A stretch of DNA of 64,000 bases from Halovenus amylolytica (GTDB lineage: Archaea > Halobacteriota > Halobacteria > Halobacteriales > Haloarculaceae): positions 124,001 through 188,000 of the forward strand of contig SAYS01000005.1 in the NCBI GenBank assembly GCA_004015825.1. Direction: 5' to 3'. The first letter of the stretch is position 1. Each line of letters begins with the position of its first letter. Under the pieces are notes generated by a model. The model was not told the origin of the DNA and did not search any database. It saw only the letters and a list, made by a program, of their open reading frames with translations. The position numbers and the translations under genes are program-made. Positions 35,591 through 44,523 of this stretch are shown here, piece by piece.

Positions 35591-35602
35591 CGATATATAT
35601 CG
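35591..35602. promoter_or_regulatory. Perfect 12-base palindrome CGATATATATCG
   Basis: The palindrome lies between two divergent genes, 32 bases before the TATA box of the rubredoxin-like gene and 57 bases beyond that of the GNAT gene. It could be a dimer-binding operator; it could also be chance in AT-rich DNA. Confidence 0.35.
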
Positions 35603-35633
35603 CTCGTAACCATGTATGAGATTCGCATACAGA

Positions 35634-35641
35634 CTTATTTA
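35634..35641 (+). promoter_or_regulatory. TATA box for the rubredoxin-like gene
   Basis: CTTATTTA is centred about 29 bases before ATG 35667. Confidence 0.55.
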
Positions 35642-35666
35642 GTTGCTTGGCTAACATTTAGATGGT

Positions 35667-35954
35667 ATGAGCGAGCAATCACAGCAACTGACAGTCGATG
35701 TAGGGCGGATGGTGTACGACGACGAGGGGAACGAACTCGGAACCGTCCGCGGGTTCGACGAGAGTGGGTTTTACGTGACCGCAAACGAGGATGTAACGGT
35801 ACTCGAAGACGAGACGACGAGTAGCGACCACCGGGATGCGATCATGTGGCGGTGCTGGAAGTGTGGGGAGATGGGACAGATCGAGGACATTCCGGAGGAG
35901 TGTCCCTCCTGCAACGCGCCAAAAGAGGAGATCTATTACTGGCAGGAAGACTAG
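35667..35954 (+). CDS. Rubredoxin-like zinc/iron ribbon protein with PRC-like start
   Basis: The product has 95 residues. Residues 10-40 (VDVGRMVYDDEGNELGTVRG) resemble a PRC-barrel half, and the C-terminus carries a rubredoxin-type ribbon with cysteines 63, 66, 79 and 82 in CWKCGEMG and CPSCNAPKEEIYYW. Such proteins bind one iron or zinc and often act in electron transfer or oxidative stress response. This layout is common in haloarchaea as a small family without assigned role. It is nine bases before panE on the same strand. Confidence 0.85.
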   Translation: MSEQSQQLTVDVGRMVYDDEGNELGTVRGFDESGFYVTANEDVTVLEDETTSSDHRDAIMWRCWKCGEMGQIEDIPEECPSCNAPKEEIYYWQED

Positions 35955-35963
35955 AGTCGGGTA

Positions 35964-36857
35964 ATGGAGATCTGTGTGTTCGGTGCGGGAAGTCTCGGCA
36001 GCCTCGTCGGTGGTGTACTCGCGCGGGAACACGACGTGATACTCGTCGGTCGCGAACCCCACGTCGGTGCGATCGAGGATGCTGGCTTGCAGATCACAGG
36101 TGAGATCTCTGATAGCGTGCAGCCACGGGCATCGACAGCCCCACCGGAGCAGACAGATCTCGCCGTTGTGACAGTCAAGAGCTTCGATACAGAGAGAGCA
36201 GCCCGTGAACTCGGCGGCTGTGTCCTCGATGGTGTGCTTTCCCTCCAGAACGGGATGGGAAACGAATCGATGCTGGCAGCTGAACTCGACTGTCCGGTGC
36301 TCGCGGGCACCTGTACGTATGGCGCTCGGATCGAAGAACCTGGGACAGTCGAGTGTACTGGACTCGGCGAGATCACCCTGGGACCAGCCGATGGAGGCGA
36401 CTCGGAACTCGCCGATCGGACCGGGACAGCGTTCCAACAGGCAGGGCTGGAAACGAGAGTCTCGGCGGAGATGCCCCGCAAACTGTGGGAAAAACTGGCC
36501 GTCAACGCTGGGATCAACGCGACGACAGCACTCGCGAGGATCCAGAACGGTGCGCTGCTTGAGGGATCGATCCGAGAGATAGCGAGGAAGGCAGCCTGTG
36601 AAGCTGCTCGTGTCGCTCGCGATCAGGGACACAGACTGTCGGGACAGCAGGTCATGGATCGAACCTTCGAGGTCGCGGAGACGACAGCACAGAACACGTC
36701 CTCGATGCACCAGGATATACGAGCGGAGAAACGGACAGAAATCGACGCCATCAACGGCTACATCGTCGAGCGGGCCGAGAAGCCGGCGCTGGTAAACGAG
36801 ACGCTCACCGCACTACTCCGGGCCTGGGAGCGCGAACGTGGCCTTAGACAGCCGTGA
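35964..36857 (+). CDS. 2-Dehydropantoate 2-reductase (ketopantoate reductase family)
   Basis: The product has 297 residues. The N-terminal Rossmann motif is CVFGAGSLGSLVGGVLA. The catalytic lysine lies in RKLWEKLAVNAGINATTALA, and the C-terminal helical domain ends TEIDAINGYIVERA, which is the family substrate-binding part. It reduces ketopantoate to pantoate with NADPH for coenzyme A synthesis. It probably shares an operon with the rubredoxin-like gene nine bases upstream. Some haloarchaea use other reductases for this step, so function is by family. Confidence 0.88.
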   Translation: MEICVFGAGSLGSLVGGVLAREHDVILVGREPHVGAIEDAGLQITGEISDSVQPRASTAPPEQTDLAVVTVKSFDTERAARELGGCVLDGVLSLQNGMGNESMLAAELDCPVLAGTCTYGARIEEPGTVECTGLGEITLGPADGGDSELADRTGTAFQQAGLETRVSAEMPRKLWEKLAVNAGINATTALARIQNGALLEGSIREIARKAACEAARVARDQGHRLSGQQVMDRTFEVAETTAQNTSSMHQDIRAEKRTEIDAINGYIVERAEKPALVNETLTALLRAWERERGLRQP

Positions 36858-36887
36858 CTACGTAGCGAAAACGAAAGAAAATAGGCC

Positions 36888-37262
36888 TTAGAACGGCGCT
36901 TCTGGGCCTTCGTCACTGTCGGAGTCGCCGGTTCCCTCGCCGGGGAAGGAGGGGTTCATCCCGCCTGCGCCGCCGGACATGCCTTCCGAACCACCCATGC
37001 CGGTGTCCGCGTGGACTTCCTCGATTTCCGGGATTTCTTTCGTCATTCGGGTCTTGATCGCCTGGATCGTCATCGGGGAGATCCCACAGCCTGAACACGC
37101 GCCGCCGAGCTGGATCGAGACGGTGCCTTCCTCACGGTCGATGTTCTGGATAGCCGCGCTCCCGCCGTGCATCTGGATCTGCGGGAAGTTTCGTCGCAGG
37201 AAGTTGGTGATCCGCTCGCGGAGTTCGTCTTCGGGGTCCTGATCCTCGGTTTCAGTGCTCAT
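36888..37262 (-). CDS. NifU C-terminal-domain-like iron-sulfur scaffold protein
   Basis: The product has 124 residues. The scaffold motif GGACSGCGISPMT carries cysteines 56 and 59 (CxxC), inside a domain of about 75 residues (RNFPQIQMHGGSAAIQNI to IPEIEEVHAD). It delivers Fe-S clusters to other proteins. The C-terminal 35 residues are Gly/Met/Ser-rich and acidic and are not part of the fold. The gene converges with panE and stands 58 bases before the next minus-strand stop. Confidence 0.9.
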   Translation of the reverse strand: MSTETEDQDPEDELRERITNFLRRNFPQIQMHGGSAAIQNIDREEGTVSIQLGGACSGCGISPMTIQAIKTRMTKEIPEIEEVHADTGMGGSEGMSGGAGGMNPSFPGEGTGDSDSDEGPEAPF

Positions 37263-37319
37263 TGTACATCCGGATACGGAGTCAGCAGTCTTAGGCTTTG
37301 GGTCTCACACGTTCGCAGT

Positions 37320-37640
37320 TCACGCGTGGAGTCCGAACACAGACCGGAGTTCGCTCTCGATTTCGTCCAGGTACCGATCCAGAATCGTGTCGAGTTTCTC
37401 GTCGTCGACGATGACACCCTGCAGTTGACTCGCGGGATCGTCCGGCATCTCGATCCGGAACTCGCCGTCACCCTCGTAGAAGGGTTCGCTCTGGGCGAGT
37501 ACCTGCTGATCGATGGCGTGAATCAGCTCCGAATCGTACGCGTCGTTCATCGTCTCGAAGGCCTGTTTGTAGGCGCGCTGCAACTCTGGGAAGTAGTGTT
37601 TGTACTTGTCCTCGAACTTGTCGGGGTCGAAATCGCTCAT
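37320..37640 (-). CDS. DUF5783-type haloarchaeal protein
   Basis: The product has 106 residues from ATG 37640 (MSDFDPDKFEDKYKHYFPEL); a GTG three bases earlier is less likely. It is soluble and all alpha to mixed, with EGDGEFRIEMPDD in the middle and a long acidic helix at the end (LDTILDRYLDEIESEL). It matches the small conserved haloarchaeal DUF5783 type as I remember it. No cysteines or catalytic signature are seen. It lies between the NifU-like gene and the DHH nuclease, all on the minus strand. Confidence 0.7.
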   Translation of the reverse strand: MSDFDPDKFEDKYKHYFPELQRAYKQAFETMNDAYDSELIHAIDQQVLAQSEPFYEGDGEFRIEMPDDPASQLQGVIVDDEKLDTILDRYLDEIESELRSVFGLHA

Positions 37641-37738
37641 CACACACTGTTTGCTGGTCGACAGTCAAATCCTTACTGTTTGCGTCCATGTCGCTGGACT
37701 CGATGCAGTCGGAGAGGGGATGACGGACTGGGAGAGTA

Positions 37739-39175
37739 CTATCCCAGTTGCTCGGCGACGATACTGTCTGCTGCTTCCACGAAGGATTCCTCCTCGCCGG
37801 TCGGAATCGTCGCGCCAGCGGCGATATCGTGGCCCCCACCGTCGCCGCCGACCGACCGCGAGGCCTCGGTCATCACCGTCGAGAGGTCGAGCCCCTTTCC
37901 GACGAGCCGACCGGTCCCGCGGGCCGACACCTTCGTCTCTTCGTCGTTCTTCTCGGCGAATGCAATGATCGGCCGGCTGCCATCGACGCCCTCGACGCCG
38001 AGTGCCATCCCGGCGACGATGCCGACGATCGTTTCGCGGATCTCGTCGCCGGCGTCGAAGTACTGGATGTGTTCGGCCTGGTCGACACCGCGTCGTTTGA
38101 CCTGCTCCAGCCCCTCCGAGAGGTTCCTGCGGTGGTTTTCGAGTAGTTTCCGCGCCCGGTCGAAGGCGTCGCCGCGGTCACCGAGACAGACAGCGAGGCC
38201 GACGTCTGCGCGCTCGTATCTGGCCGTCGCGTTCAGCAGTGTCGAGAACTCGCTGGCGTCTCGGAGCGTGGTTCCGGTTGCCTCGTCGGTGAGCGTGTAG
38301 GTCGTTCCGACGAGTCGTTCGGCCTTCCCCGGGGGAACACCGCGTTCGAGCGCGCGCTGGAGCAGGGAACTCGCGACAGTCTGTTTCTCGTCGTCGGAGA
38401 GATCCACCCAGCGGCGCCACTCCCCGTCAGTCGCTTCCCCGTCGCCACGGTGAAAATCGACGGGCAGTCCTTCGAGAAACCCGACCGCACCCGTCTCGTC
38501 GTTCGTCACGCCGGGAATCCGGACCTCGCTCGCGTATTCGAGCAGTTTCGGGAGCGGGCGCGTCTGTTTACCGTAGAGGGCAAGATCCGTCCCCTCTTCG
38601 AGGACGCCAGCTTCGGCCCCTTCCTCGACGATACCCCTGTTCGCGCCGACGAGTTCCCCGTCGACGGCCTGCATATCGCCGACCGCTCCGACGACGGCCA
38701 GCGCGGCCAGATCGCGGTTGCCGTCGGGATCGCCGGTCGCCGCCGCCAGCGCGCGTGCGAGTAGATAACTTGCTCCTGCGCCGGAGAGTTCGGATGCACC
38801 GTTGATCCCCTCCAGCAACGGGTTGAGGTGGAACTCTGTCTCGGCGTCGGCTGGCTGGTGGTGATCCGCAATGATCGGTTCGAAATCACCGGCAGCCTCG
38901 TGTTTGCTGATGACGTCGAGCTGGCCGCTGCCGAAGTCAGTAAAGAGGACAGTATCGTGATCGCTGGCCGCGATGCTCGCGATCTCCGTCTCGTCGAGCT
39001 GTTTTTTGAATACGACGTCGTGCGGAACGGCTGCGCGTTCGAGTGCCGTCGAGGCGATGGCAGCACTCGTCAGTCCGTCGGCGTCGATGTGCGAGGCAAG
39101 GAGAACAGAGTCAGCCTCGGTTAGTCGGCGCGCACAGGCCTGCGCGCGATCAGTGAGGTCGGGTACCGGTCCCAT
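37739..39175 (-). CDS. DHH/DHHA1 single-strand exonuclease, archaeal RecJ/GAN type
   Basis: The product has 478 residues. Conserved metal-binding motifs appear as SHIDADGLTSAA (28-39), VLFTDFGSGQ, IADHHQPADAE and GAVGDMQ. DHHA1 follows with VSARGT and GGDGGGHDIAAGATIP near the C-terminus. This set is that of archaeal RecJ-like nucleases, one group of which (GAN) joins GINS and MCM at replication forks. Which group this belongs to cannot be fixed by eye. The second DHH gene of the window, at 26677, differs by its S1 and OB domains. Confidence 0.88.
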   Translation of the reverse strand: MGPVPDLTDRAQACARRLTEADSVLLASHIDADGLTSAAIASTALERAAVPHDVVFKKQLDETEIASIAASDHDTVLFTDFGSGQLDVISKHEAAGDFEPIIADHHQPADAETEFHLNPLLEGINGASELSGAGASYLLARALAAATGDPDGNRDLAALAVVGAVGDMQAVDGELVGANRGIVEEGAEAGVLEEGTDLALYGKQTRPLPKLLEYASEVRIPGVTNDETGAVGFLEGLPVDFHRGDGEATDGEWRRWVDLSDDEKQTVASSLLQRALERGVPPGKAERLVGTTYTLTDEATGTTLRDASEFSTLLNATARYERADVGLAVCLGDRGDAFDRARKLLENHRRNLSEGLEQVKRRGVDQAEHIQYFDAGDEIRETIVGIVAGMALGVEGVDGSRPIIAFAEKNDEETKVSARGTGRLVGKGLDLSTVMTEASRSVGGDGGGHDIAAGATIPTGEEESFVEAADSIVAEQLG

Positions 39176-39223
39176 TACAAGTAGCTTACGCGGTATCCCG
39201 TTTAAATCTCTGGATGGCGTCGG

Positions 39224-40159
39224 CTACTGTTCGACCGGCATAAACCAGTGTTCGTACTCTTCTGGCTGTTCCTCGACGATCTCGAAGAACTTCGTCTGGA
39301 TCTGGTCGGTGATCGGGCCCTTGGTTCCGGAGCCGATCTGGTTGTCGTCGACCGAGCGGATCGGCGTGACCTCGGCTGCGGTCCCGGTAAAGAACAGTTC
39401 GTCGGCAGTGTACAGCTCACCGCGGGAGATCGTCGCATCGTCGTGGACCGTATAACCCAGATCCTCCGCAATCTCGATGACGGACTGCCGGGTGATCCCG
39501 TCGAGGATACTCTCTGCGAGGCCCGGTGTGTACAGTTCGCCGTCGCGCACGATGAAGAGGTTCTCACCCGGCCCCTCTGCGACGTTGCCTTCCTTGTTCA
39601 GCACGATCGCCTCGACGTAGCCGTTCGATTCGGCCTCCAGCGAGGCGAGGACACTGTTGATGTAGGTGCCCGTCGTCTTCGCGTTGGTCGGGATCTGACT
39701 GGAGGCGTACTTGCGCCAGGAGGAGATTGCCACGTCGACGCCGTTTTCGAGTGCATCTTCACCGAGATACGCACCCCACGGCCAGGCTGCAATCGCGACT
39801 TCCTCGTCACAGTCAGATGGGTTCAGCCCGAGCATGCCGTAGCCGTAGTAGGCGATAGGTCGGATGTAACACGACTCCAGCCCCTCCCGTCGGATCAGTT
39901 CGAGCGTCGCCTCGGTCAGTTCCTCCTTGTCGTACGGGATCTCCATATCGTACGGTTTCGCAGAGTCGTACAGCCGTTCGATATGTTCATCCCACCGGAA
40001 GATCGCCGGTCCCTTTGCCGTGTCGTAACAGCGGATCCCCTCGAAAACGCCGGTGCCGTAGTGAAGTCCATGCGTGAGCACGTGGATCTGTGCCTCGTCC
40101 CACTCGACGAACTCGCCGTCCATCCAGATGCTCTCGACATCCATCTCGTCGAAGCTCAT
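39224..40159 (-). CDS. ilvE: Branched-chain amino acid aminotransferase
   Basis: The product has 311 residues from ATG 40159; CTACTTAATG on the minus strand (40181-40190) is centred about 27 bases upstream. Class IV fold: HGLHYGTGVFEGIRCY (substrate/PLP region), TNAKTTGTYINSVLA with the PLP lysine, and EGPGENLFIVRDGELYTP. It transfers amino groups between glutamate and the 2-oxo acids of Val, Leu and Ile. An upstream ATG at 40183 gives eight extra residues and is not supported by the promoter spacing. Confidence 0.92.
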   Translation of the reverse strand: MSFDEMDVESIWMDGEFVEWDEAQIHVLTHGLHYGTGVFEGIRCYDTAKGPAIFRWDEHIERLYDSAKPYDMEIPYDKEELTEATLELIRREGLESCYIRPIAYYGYGMLGLNPSDCDEEVAIAAWPWGAYLGEDALENGVDVAISSWRKYASSQIPTNAKTTGTYINSVLASLEAESNGYVEAIVLNKEGNVAEGPGENLFIVRDGELYTPGLAESILDGITRQSVIEIAEDLGYTVHDDATISRGELYTADELFFTGTAAEVTPIRSVDDNQIGSGTKGPITDQIQTKFFEIVEEQPEEYEHWFMPVEQ

Positions 40160-40180
40160 ACCCGAACCCAGAGTCCCCAT

Positions 40181-40190
40181 CATTAAGTAG
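40181..40190 (-). promoter_or_regulatory. TATA box for ilvE
   Basis: CTACTTAATG on the minus strand, centred about 27 bases before ATG 40159, supporting a leaderless transcript and the shorter start. Confidence 0.5.
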
Positions 40191-40216
40191 CTTCACGGTT
40201 CGGCGGTGGCCCGAGT

Positions 40217-40891
40217 TCAGGACAGTCGCTCGACCAGCTGGGTGCCTTCGAGATACGGAATGTCGTGACGCTGTGCGTACGAGGCGGCGTCTGTCGGCGA
40301 GAGCGCCTCGTTCGAATCGTCGTCGAGCATCTCGCAGACGACGACCGCGGGCGGCAACTCCGCAGCCTCGGCGAGTGCGAGCCCGAGCTCTGTGTGGCCC
40401 TGCCGATCAGCGAGCAGTTCAGTCGCACCCCGGAGAAGGTGGACGTGTCCCGGGGAGCGAAACTCCGCGGCGAAATCAGTGCCTGCGGGATCGGCAGCCG
40501 CATCAGCAATCGCTCGGATCGTCAGCGATCGGTCTTCGTCGGTGATTCCGGTCTCGGTCTCCCGGTGGTTGACCGGGAGCGAGAACGACGAACGGTCGTC
40601 GTAGGAGAGGTCGTGATCCCGCGCAACCGGGTGATCGATCGACTCCTGAAGGAATGGGAGGCCGAAGCTATCGGCGACCTCGTCGCTGATCGCGACACAG
40701 ACGAGTCCGCCAGCGTCGTTTCGGAGCTGTGCAACTGCCGGTGGCGTCACCGCACCGGCTGGATAGACGATATCGGTCTCGCCTTCCCGGTCGGCCGCAT
40801 CGTGGATACAGACCGGTTCGCCGCGGCGAAACGCAGCCAGGGCGCGGTCGACACTGCTCGACAGGCCGGTGCTGTCACTACTCCGTGACAA
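40217..40891 (-). CDS. ribB: 3,4-Dihydroxy-2-butanone-4-phosphate synthase
   Basis: The product has 224 residues. The active-site loop reads [16 protein letters not shown] (30-45), and the later motif is [16 protein letters not shown] and [14 protein letters not shown] with the conserved acidic pair. It makes the four-carbon precursor of riboflavin from ribulose 5-phosphate. The only plausible start is TTG 40891, which lies 14 bases inside the end of rbkR, so translation is probably coupled to that gene. There is no in-frame ATG or GTG near the domain start. Confidence 0.9.
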   Translation of the reverse strand: MSRSSDSTGLSSSVDRALAAFRRGEPVCIHDAADREGETDIVYPAGAVTPPAVAQLRNDAGGLVCVAISDEVADSFGLPFLQESIDHPVARDHDLSYDDRSSFSLPVNHRETETGITDEDRSLTIRAIADAAADPAGTDFAAEFRSPGHVHLLRGATELLADRQGHTELGLALAEAAELPPAVVVCEMLDDDSNEALSPTDAASYAQRHDIPYLEGTQLVERLS

Positions 40892-41573
40892 AGACCGTCA
40901 CCTCCGTTTCGTCCGTGAGATCGAGCTCCTCGCGAAGTTCGTCCGGGGCGATCAGCTCCAGATGGTCGTCACCGTGGTGGGTCCGCTCGGGCGTAATGAC
41001 GTGCAGATCCTCGTACCGTGTTCCGTCGGTTTCGATCGCTGCCGGATAGCAGTACGCCGGCCCGTAGGTCCTGTCTTCGCTCTCCCAGCCCTCGATCGTG
41101 ATCGGTTCGATGGCGTCCAGCCGGGCACGCGAACGAATGCTCTCCTCGGTGAGATCGACGTTGAGCGTTCCGGGGTAGGGTTCGTAGCCGAGTTTCTCGC
41201 GGAACTGCTCCATGTAACCCGACAGTGTGATGTAGTGGCGGCCTTCACCCATCCCACTGGTTACTGTTCCCCGCAACTCGACGACCAGATCGCGCTCGAA
41301 GATCCGCCGGTAGCTCGCGTACTCGGCCTGTAGCAACTGCTCACCCGTCTCCAGGATCTCGATCCACTGTCCGTCGCTGACGATCTCACGGGTGATACAG
41401 TCGTTTTCTTCCAGCCGCTGGAGGCGCCGTGATGCCGTCTGTGTCGAGGCGTCGAGGCGATCTGCGAGTGCCGCACACGACAGTTTCTCCTCGCCCTCGA
41501 GTCCCCCGGCAAGCGCGAGATATTTGAGCGTCGTCACCTCGGCGCTGCCGACGGCCGGCTGTGTCTCTGGCAT
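40878..41573 (-). CDS. rbkR: RbkR: riboflavin kinase with winged-helix regulator domain
   Basis: The product has 231 residues. Residues 1-85 are a winged helix ([26 protein letters not shown]), and 95-231 a CTP-dependent riboflavin kinase domain ([21 protein letters not shown], then YPGTLNVDL and [18 protein letters not shown]). Archaeal proteins of this layout phosphorylate riboflavin to FMN and repress riboflavin genes when FMN is high. Its ribB partner begins inside its own 3' end, so a feedback loop on ribB is likely. The start at ATG 41573 is leaderless, with CCTTATGT about 27 bases upstream (41597-41604, minus strand). Confidence 0.9.
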   Translation of the reverse strand: MPETQPAVGSAEVTTLKYLALAGGLEGEEKLSCAALADRLDASTQTASRRLQRLEENDCITREIVSDGQWIEILETGEQLLQAEYASYRRIFERDLVVELRGTVTSGMGEGRHYITLSGYMEQFREKLGYEPYPGTLNVDLTEESIRSRARLDAIEPITIEGWESEDRTYGPAYCYPAAIETDGTRYEDLHVITPERTHHGDDHLELIAPDELREELDLTDETEVTVFVTE

Positions 41574-41690
41574 AGCTCAAAATCAGGATCGATCGAACAT
41601 AAGGATACCGGATATGAGACTCATCCCAGATATGTTACGGAAGCCGACAGTGTACGAGACTGGGTACACCCGCACTCGGAGAGAACAGCC

Positions 41691-42389
41691 TCAGCTCTGC
41701 TCCGGTGATCCCTGTGAGTCCGACCCACTCTTCGAGTCGGAGTCGGAATCTGACGGTTCGGCTCCGTCTTCGACCGGCGTTTCCACGGGTGCGGTCGCTG
41801 TTGCCCGACTGATGAGCTGTCTGATCGATTTATCCGGGCTCTTGTTGTCTTTCTCACCGAAGCCAGCGCTCAGAATCCGTGTGAGGGCATCCTCGACAGT
41901 ATCGTCGATCTCGTCGTACCGGTCAGACTCGACCTCGATCACGAACCCGCTCGTGATGTTTGGAGCAGTCGGCAGAAACAGAATATCACGGCCGTCCTTC
42001 GTTTGCCGGCCTGTTTTGAACGCCGTCATCCGGAGTCCGTCCCACACCTCGAGTCGAACGGGGGCCTGCAGATCGTCCGTTCCCGAAAGCGCGGTCTCGA
42101 CACCCATCTTCGATGCATTGTACACCACACGGAGCCCAGGAAGTTGATTGATCAGATCGTCGATCGCCCGTTCCAGCACCGACCCGACTGCGGTCCGCAT
42201 CAGGTAGCCGACCGAAAAGACGAGCAACACGAAAATGACGATCGACAGCGCGACCCGGACCGGCCCCGATTCGACGGGGACGGGAATCTGGACGAGTCGG
42301 TTGTAGATCCACAGAAGAAAGATCACTGTAACGAGTAACGGAACGAGGATGATGAGTCCACTCGCGAAATCTCGCTTCCACGAGGCCAT
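41691..42389 (-). CDS. DUF502-family membrane protein
   Basis: The product has 232 residues from ATG 42389. Two membrane helices are seen: [21 protein letters not shown] (about 8-29) and [21 protein letters not shown] (about 43-65). The conserved soluble part follows with [19 protein letters not shown] and [17 protein letters not shown]. The tail after residue 200 is Ser/Asp-rich and disordered. DUF502 proteins are conserved across bacteria and archaea without an agreed role. It is divergent from carS, 109 bases away. Confidence 0.85.
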   Translation of the reverse strand: MASWKRDFASGLIILVPLLVTVIFLLWIYNRLVQIPVPVESGPVRVALSIVIFVLLVFSVGYLMRTAVGSVLERAIDDLINQLPGLRVVYNASKMGVETALSGTDDLQAPVRLEVWDGLRMTAFKTGRQTKDGRDILFLPTAPNITSGFVIEVESDRYDEIDDTVEDALTRILSAGFGEKDNKSPDKSIRQLISRATATAPVETPVEDGAEPSDSDSDSKSGSDSQGSPEQS

Positions 42390-42466
42390 TGGATACAGTT
42401 CACGGCGGCGAAGTAATGAGTTCTTGCTTTTCCGTGAGAGGTGGACTGGTCGGAGCGCAAACACGG

Positions 42467-42475
42467 TATTTAAAA
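42467..42475 (+). promoter_or_regulatory. TATA box for carS
   Basis: TATTTAAAA is centred 28 bases before ATG 42499 and is among the clearest boxes in the window, giving a leaderless transcript. Confidence 0.65.
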
Positions 42476-42498
42476 TAGCGGCTGTTGCAACACGCAGT

Positions 42499-43044
42499 AT
42501 GGAGGTCTATGCAGTCGTTGCGACAGCAGTGTGGGCGATGTTTCCAGCGTATATTCCGAACAATGCTGCCGTCCTCGCTGGTGGTGGCCGACCGATCGAC
42601 GGCGGCCGGATGCTCGGTGGCCGACGGATGCTCGGCGACGGGAAAACATGGCGCGGAACGGCAGTCGGCTGGACGGCTGGCGCGCTTCTCGCACTGTTTC
42701 TCAACGAACTCAACGGGCCAGCGAGTGACCTGCTCGGGGTGTCGCTTCCGGAGTTCCCGATCCCGATCGTCGTTGCCTTTCCGCTCGGGGCGATGCTCGG
42801 TGATATCGGTGCCTCCTTTCTGAAACGCCGCACCGGTCGTGAGCGCGGTGCCCCTTTCCCGGTCGTCGATCAGCTGGATTTTGTCGCCGGAACACTACTC
42901 CTCGGGGCGATCGCCAGCCCTGGCTGGTTTTTCGAGACGTTCACCGCGCCCGTCCTGGCAGTCGTCCTGATTCTGACGCCGCTTTTGCACGTCCTGACGA
43001 ACGGGATCGCATACGTCATCGGCGTCAAGGACGAGCCGTGGTGA
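42499..43044 (+). CDS. carS: CDP-archaeol synthase
   Basis: The product has 181 residues with four or five membrane helices. Conserved features are [34 protein letters not shown] and [13 protein letters not shown], followed by [14 protein letters not shown]. The enzyme transfers CMP from CTP to unsaturated archaetidic acid, activating archaeal lipid for polar head-group addition. ATG 42499 is fixed by the leaderless TATA spacing. It is a strong archaeal marker. Upstream in-frame codons are not supported by promoter spacing. Confidence 0.92.
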   Translation: MEVYAVVATAVWAMFPAYIPNNAAVLAGGGRPIDGGRMLGGRRMLGDGKTWRGTAVGWTAGALLALFLNELNGPASDLLGVSLPEFPIPIVVAFPLGAMLGDIGASFLKRRTGRERGAPFPVVDQLDFVAGTLLLGAIASPGWFFETFTAPVLAVVLILTPLLHVLTNGIAYVIGVKDEPW

Positions 43045-43246
43045 CACCCCCGGACGAGTGAACGTAGCTTTGTCGGCAGTATCAGGCCACTTACAGGTTG
43101 ATTACCTACCCGAGGGAGACTTGCCCTATTTAAAAGATATGTGTTACCCTGACAAGCAGAGGAGTTTATCGGGATTTCAGGCCCTGTGTGTGTAGATATT
43201 ACATATCAGAACAAAATTTATATTGCTATATAATTAATTATTAATT

Positions 43247-43444
43247 ATGCAAGTACAGGAGACGTACAGGTGCGCTGTGGCGGGGTGTGACGCCGAGCAC
43301 GACTCGTGGCAACGTGTCGCGAGGTGTATTCACTGTGGTGCGACAGTCTGTCGGAGCGACTGCTACAGAGAGCTTCCGATCGTCGAATCGTTCATGAACC
43401 GGACCCGACGGTGTCCGGACTGCAACCAACCGATGGATGACTGA
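43247..43444 (+). CDS. Small eight-cysteine zinc-finger peptide
   Basis: The product has 65 residues with eight cysteines at 9, 14, 27, 30, 35, 39, 56 and 59 (CAVAGC, CIHCGATVCRSDC, CPDC). Two interleaved zinc sites of cross-brace or treble-clef type would use all eight. There is a basic middle (RELPIVESFMNRTRR). The upstream 60 bases are extremely AT-rich, with several TATA-like elements, so transcription could be strong or tightly controlled. It could bind nucleic acid or protein; no family is recognised. Confidence 0.7.
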   Translation: MQVQETYRCAVAGCDAEHDSWQRVARCIHCGATVCRSDCYRELPIVESFMNRTRRCPDCNQPMDD

Positions 43445-43649
43445 TGAGCAGGTGGAAACGCAGTGGTGTCGGGGAACTGCAGTTGTCTCGATTGATCCGA
43501 TCTTGTTCGACCCATTCCTGTTTGTTGGCGCCCCGGTCGAGCGAACTGCCCCGGAAACCGAGAGAATCCCAGCCGGCCACAAACTCGATCGCGGTATTCT
43601 GGAAGTACATCAAAGCCTGGCGTACTTTCAAGTTCTGAGAACTAGATAG
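43437..43649 (+). CDS. Possible small gene overlapping the zinc-finger stop
   Basis: An open frame of 70 codons begins at ATG 43437, eight bases before the upstream stop ends, which could allow coupled translation. The product has no cysteine cluster or helix I can recognise, and codon use is less biased toward G/C third positions than in its neighbours. The opposite strand also has a 79-codon frame here. It may be a spurious frame in the non-coding gap before the GNAT gene. Confidence 0.25.
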   Translation: MTDEQVETQWCRGTAVVSIDPILFDPFLFVGAPVERTAPETERIPAGHKLDRGILEVHQSLAYFQVLRTR

Positions 43650-43682
43650 ATAGCCTTAGTACGTTCCTAGCAAATATCGGAT

Positions 43683-44189
43683 ATGACGAGCCCTGTCGAC
43701 AGCCCGCAGTATTTTCCCCGGTTGCCAGAGTCGTTTACCGACCAGGCCGACCGATCGATTCGCATCGAGCACTACGACGGGCAGCCAGAGCCACTCATCG
43801 AGATGTACACGGAGTTCGATTCTGGATCGTTCTCCCAGGGCGTGCCTCCGAGAACCCGAACACAGATCGAAGAGTGGGTCACGCATCTGCTCGCAGAGGG
43901 ACACAACGTCGTCGCGTTCCACGACGGACGGCCCGTCGGGCACACGGTAATGTTCCCACACGATGATACCTCCGAGCTGGCGATTTTCGTCCACCCCGAT
44001 TACCAGTCGGCGGGGATCGGAACGAAACTCATCCGGGCTGTGCTGGGCTACAGCCAGAGAGAGGGGATCAACCACGTCTGGTTGACTGTGGCTCGTGACA
44101 ACAGAATTGCGATCAAACTCTACCGGTCTGCCGGCTTCGAGATCCGCGACGAAGACCGTGGCGAACTGGAGATGGAACGCGACCTCTAG
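43683..44189 (+). CDS. GNAT-family N-acetyltransferase
   Basis: The product has 168 residues. The acetyl-CoA loop reads IFVHPDYQSAGIGTKLIRAVLGYS (about 101-124) and is followed by ARDNRIAIKLYRSAGFEIRD, the normal last part of the fold. About 40 N-terminal residues include a charged lead. Substrate unknown. It follows the small zinc-finger gene by 238 bases and precedes a small membrane gene by 72. Confidence 0.85.
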   Translation: MTSPVDSPQYFPRLPESFTDQADRSIRIEHYDGQPEPLIEMYTEFDSGSFSQGVPPRTRTQIEEWVTHLLAEGHNVVAFHDGRPVGHTVMFPHDDTSELAIFVHPDYQSAGIGTKLIRAVLGYSQREGINHVWLTVARDNRIAIKLYRSAGFEIRDEDRGELEMERDL

Positions 44190-44261
44190 ACAGCGCACTG
44201 TCGGGCACCGTGTGATTCGTGTTGCCAACACAGGTAAACGGATTCAGCCCTATCCCGTCGT

Positions 44262-44450
44262 ATGACCGGCAGTTCGTTTGTTCTCGACGACCGCCTCAAT
44301 CTGGGAGCGGGTCTGGTTGCGCTCGTCCTCTTCGGGGCAGGTGGTGTCGCGCTGATACAGCGCCAGGGTGTCGCTGGTATTTTCCTCCTCCTGGGCGGTT
44401 TCGTCGCCCTCATGTTCCTCGAATATCGGCACGTGCACAGCTCTGGGTGA
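44262..44450 (+). CDS. Small two-helix membrane protein
   Basis: The product has 62 residues. Two hydrophobic stretches are NLGAGLVALVLFGAGGVALI (about 13-32) and QGVAGIFLLLGGFVALMFLE (about 35-54), followed by a short tail with His/Arg/Ser (YRHVHSSG). It lies just before the tRNA-Ile gene, which is on the other strand. No function can be given. GTAAACG near 44235 is a weak TATA candidate. Confidence 0.55.
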   Translation: MTGSSFVLDDRLNLGAGLVALVLFGAGGVALIQRQGVAGIFLLLGGFVALMFLEYRHVHSSG

Positions 44451-44523
44451 GTTCGATTACAGGCATCCGAAGGAGATGGAAACCGGTAGCCACTGGTCGG
44501 CTAGAACGCGTCAGAAAAACGCA

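Noticed and set aside
43392..43631. 79-codon frame on the minus strand opposite the zinc-finger gene's end
   Set aside because: No promoter, start context or conserved motif, and it overlaps the eight-cysteine gene.
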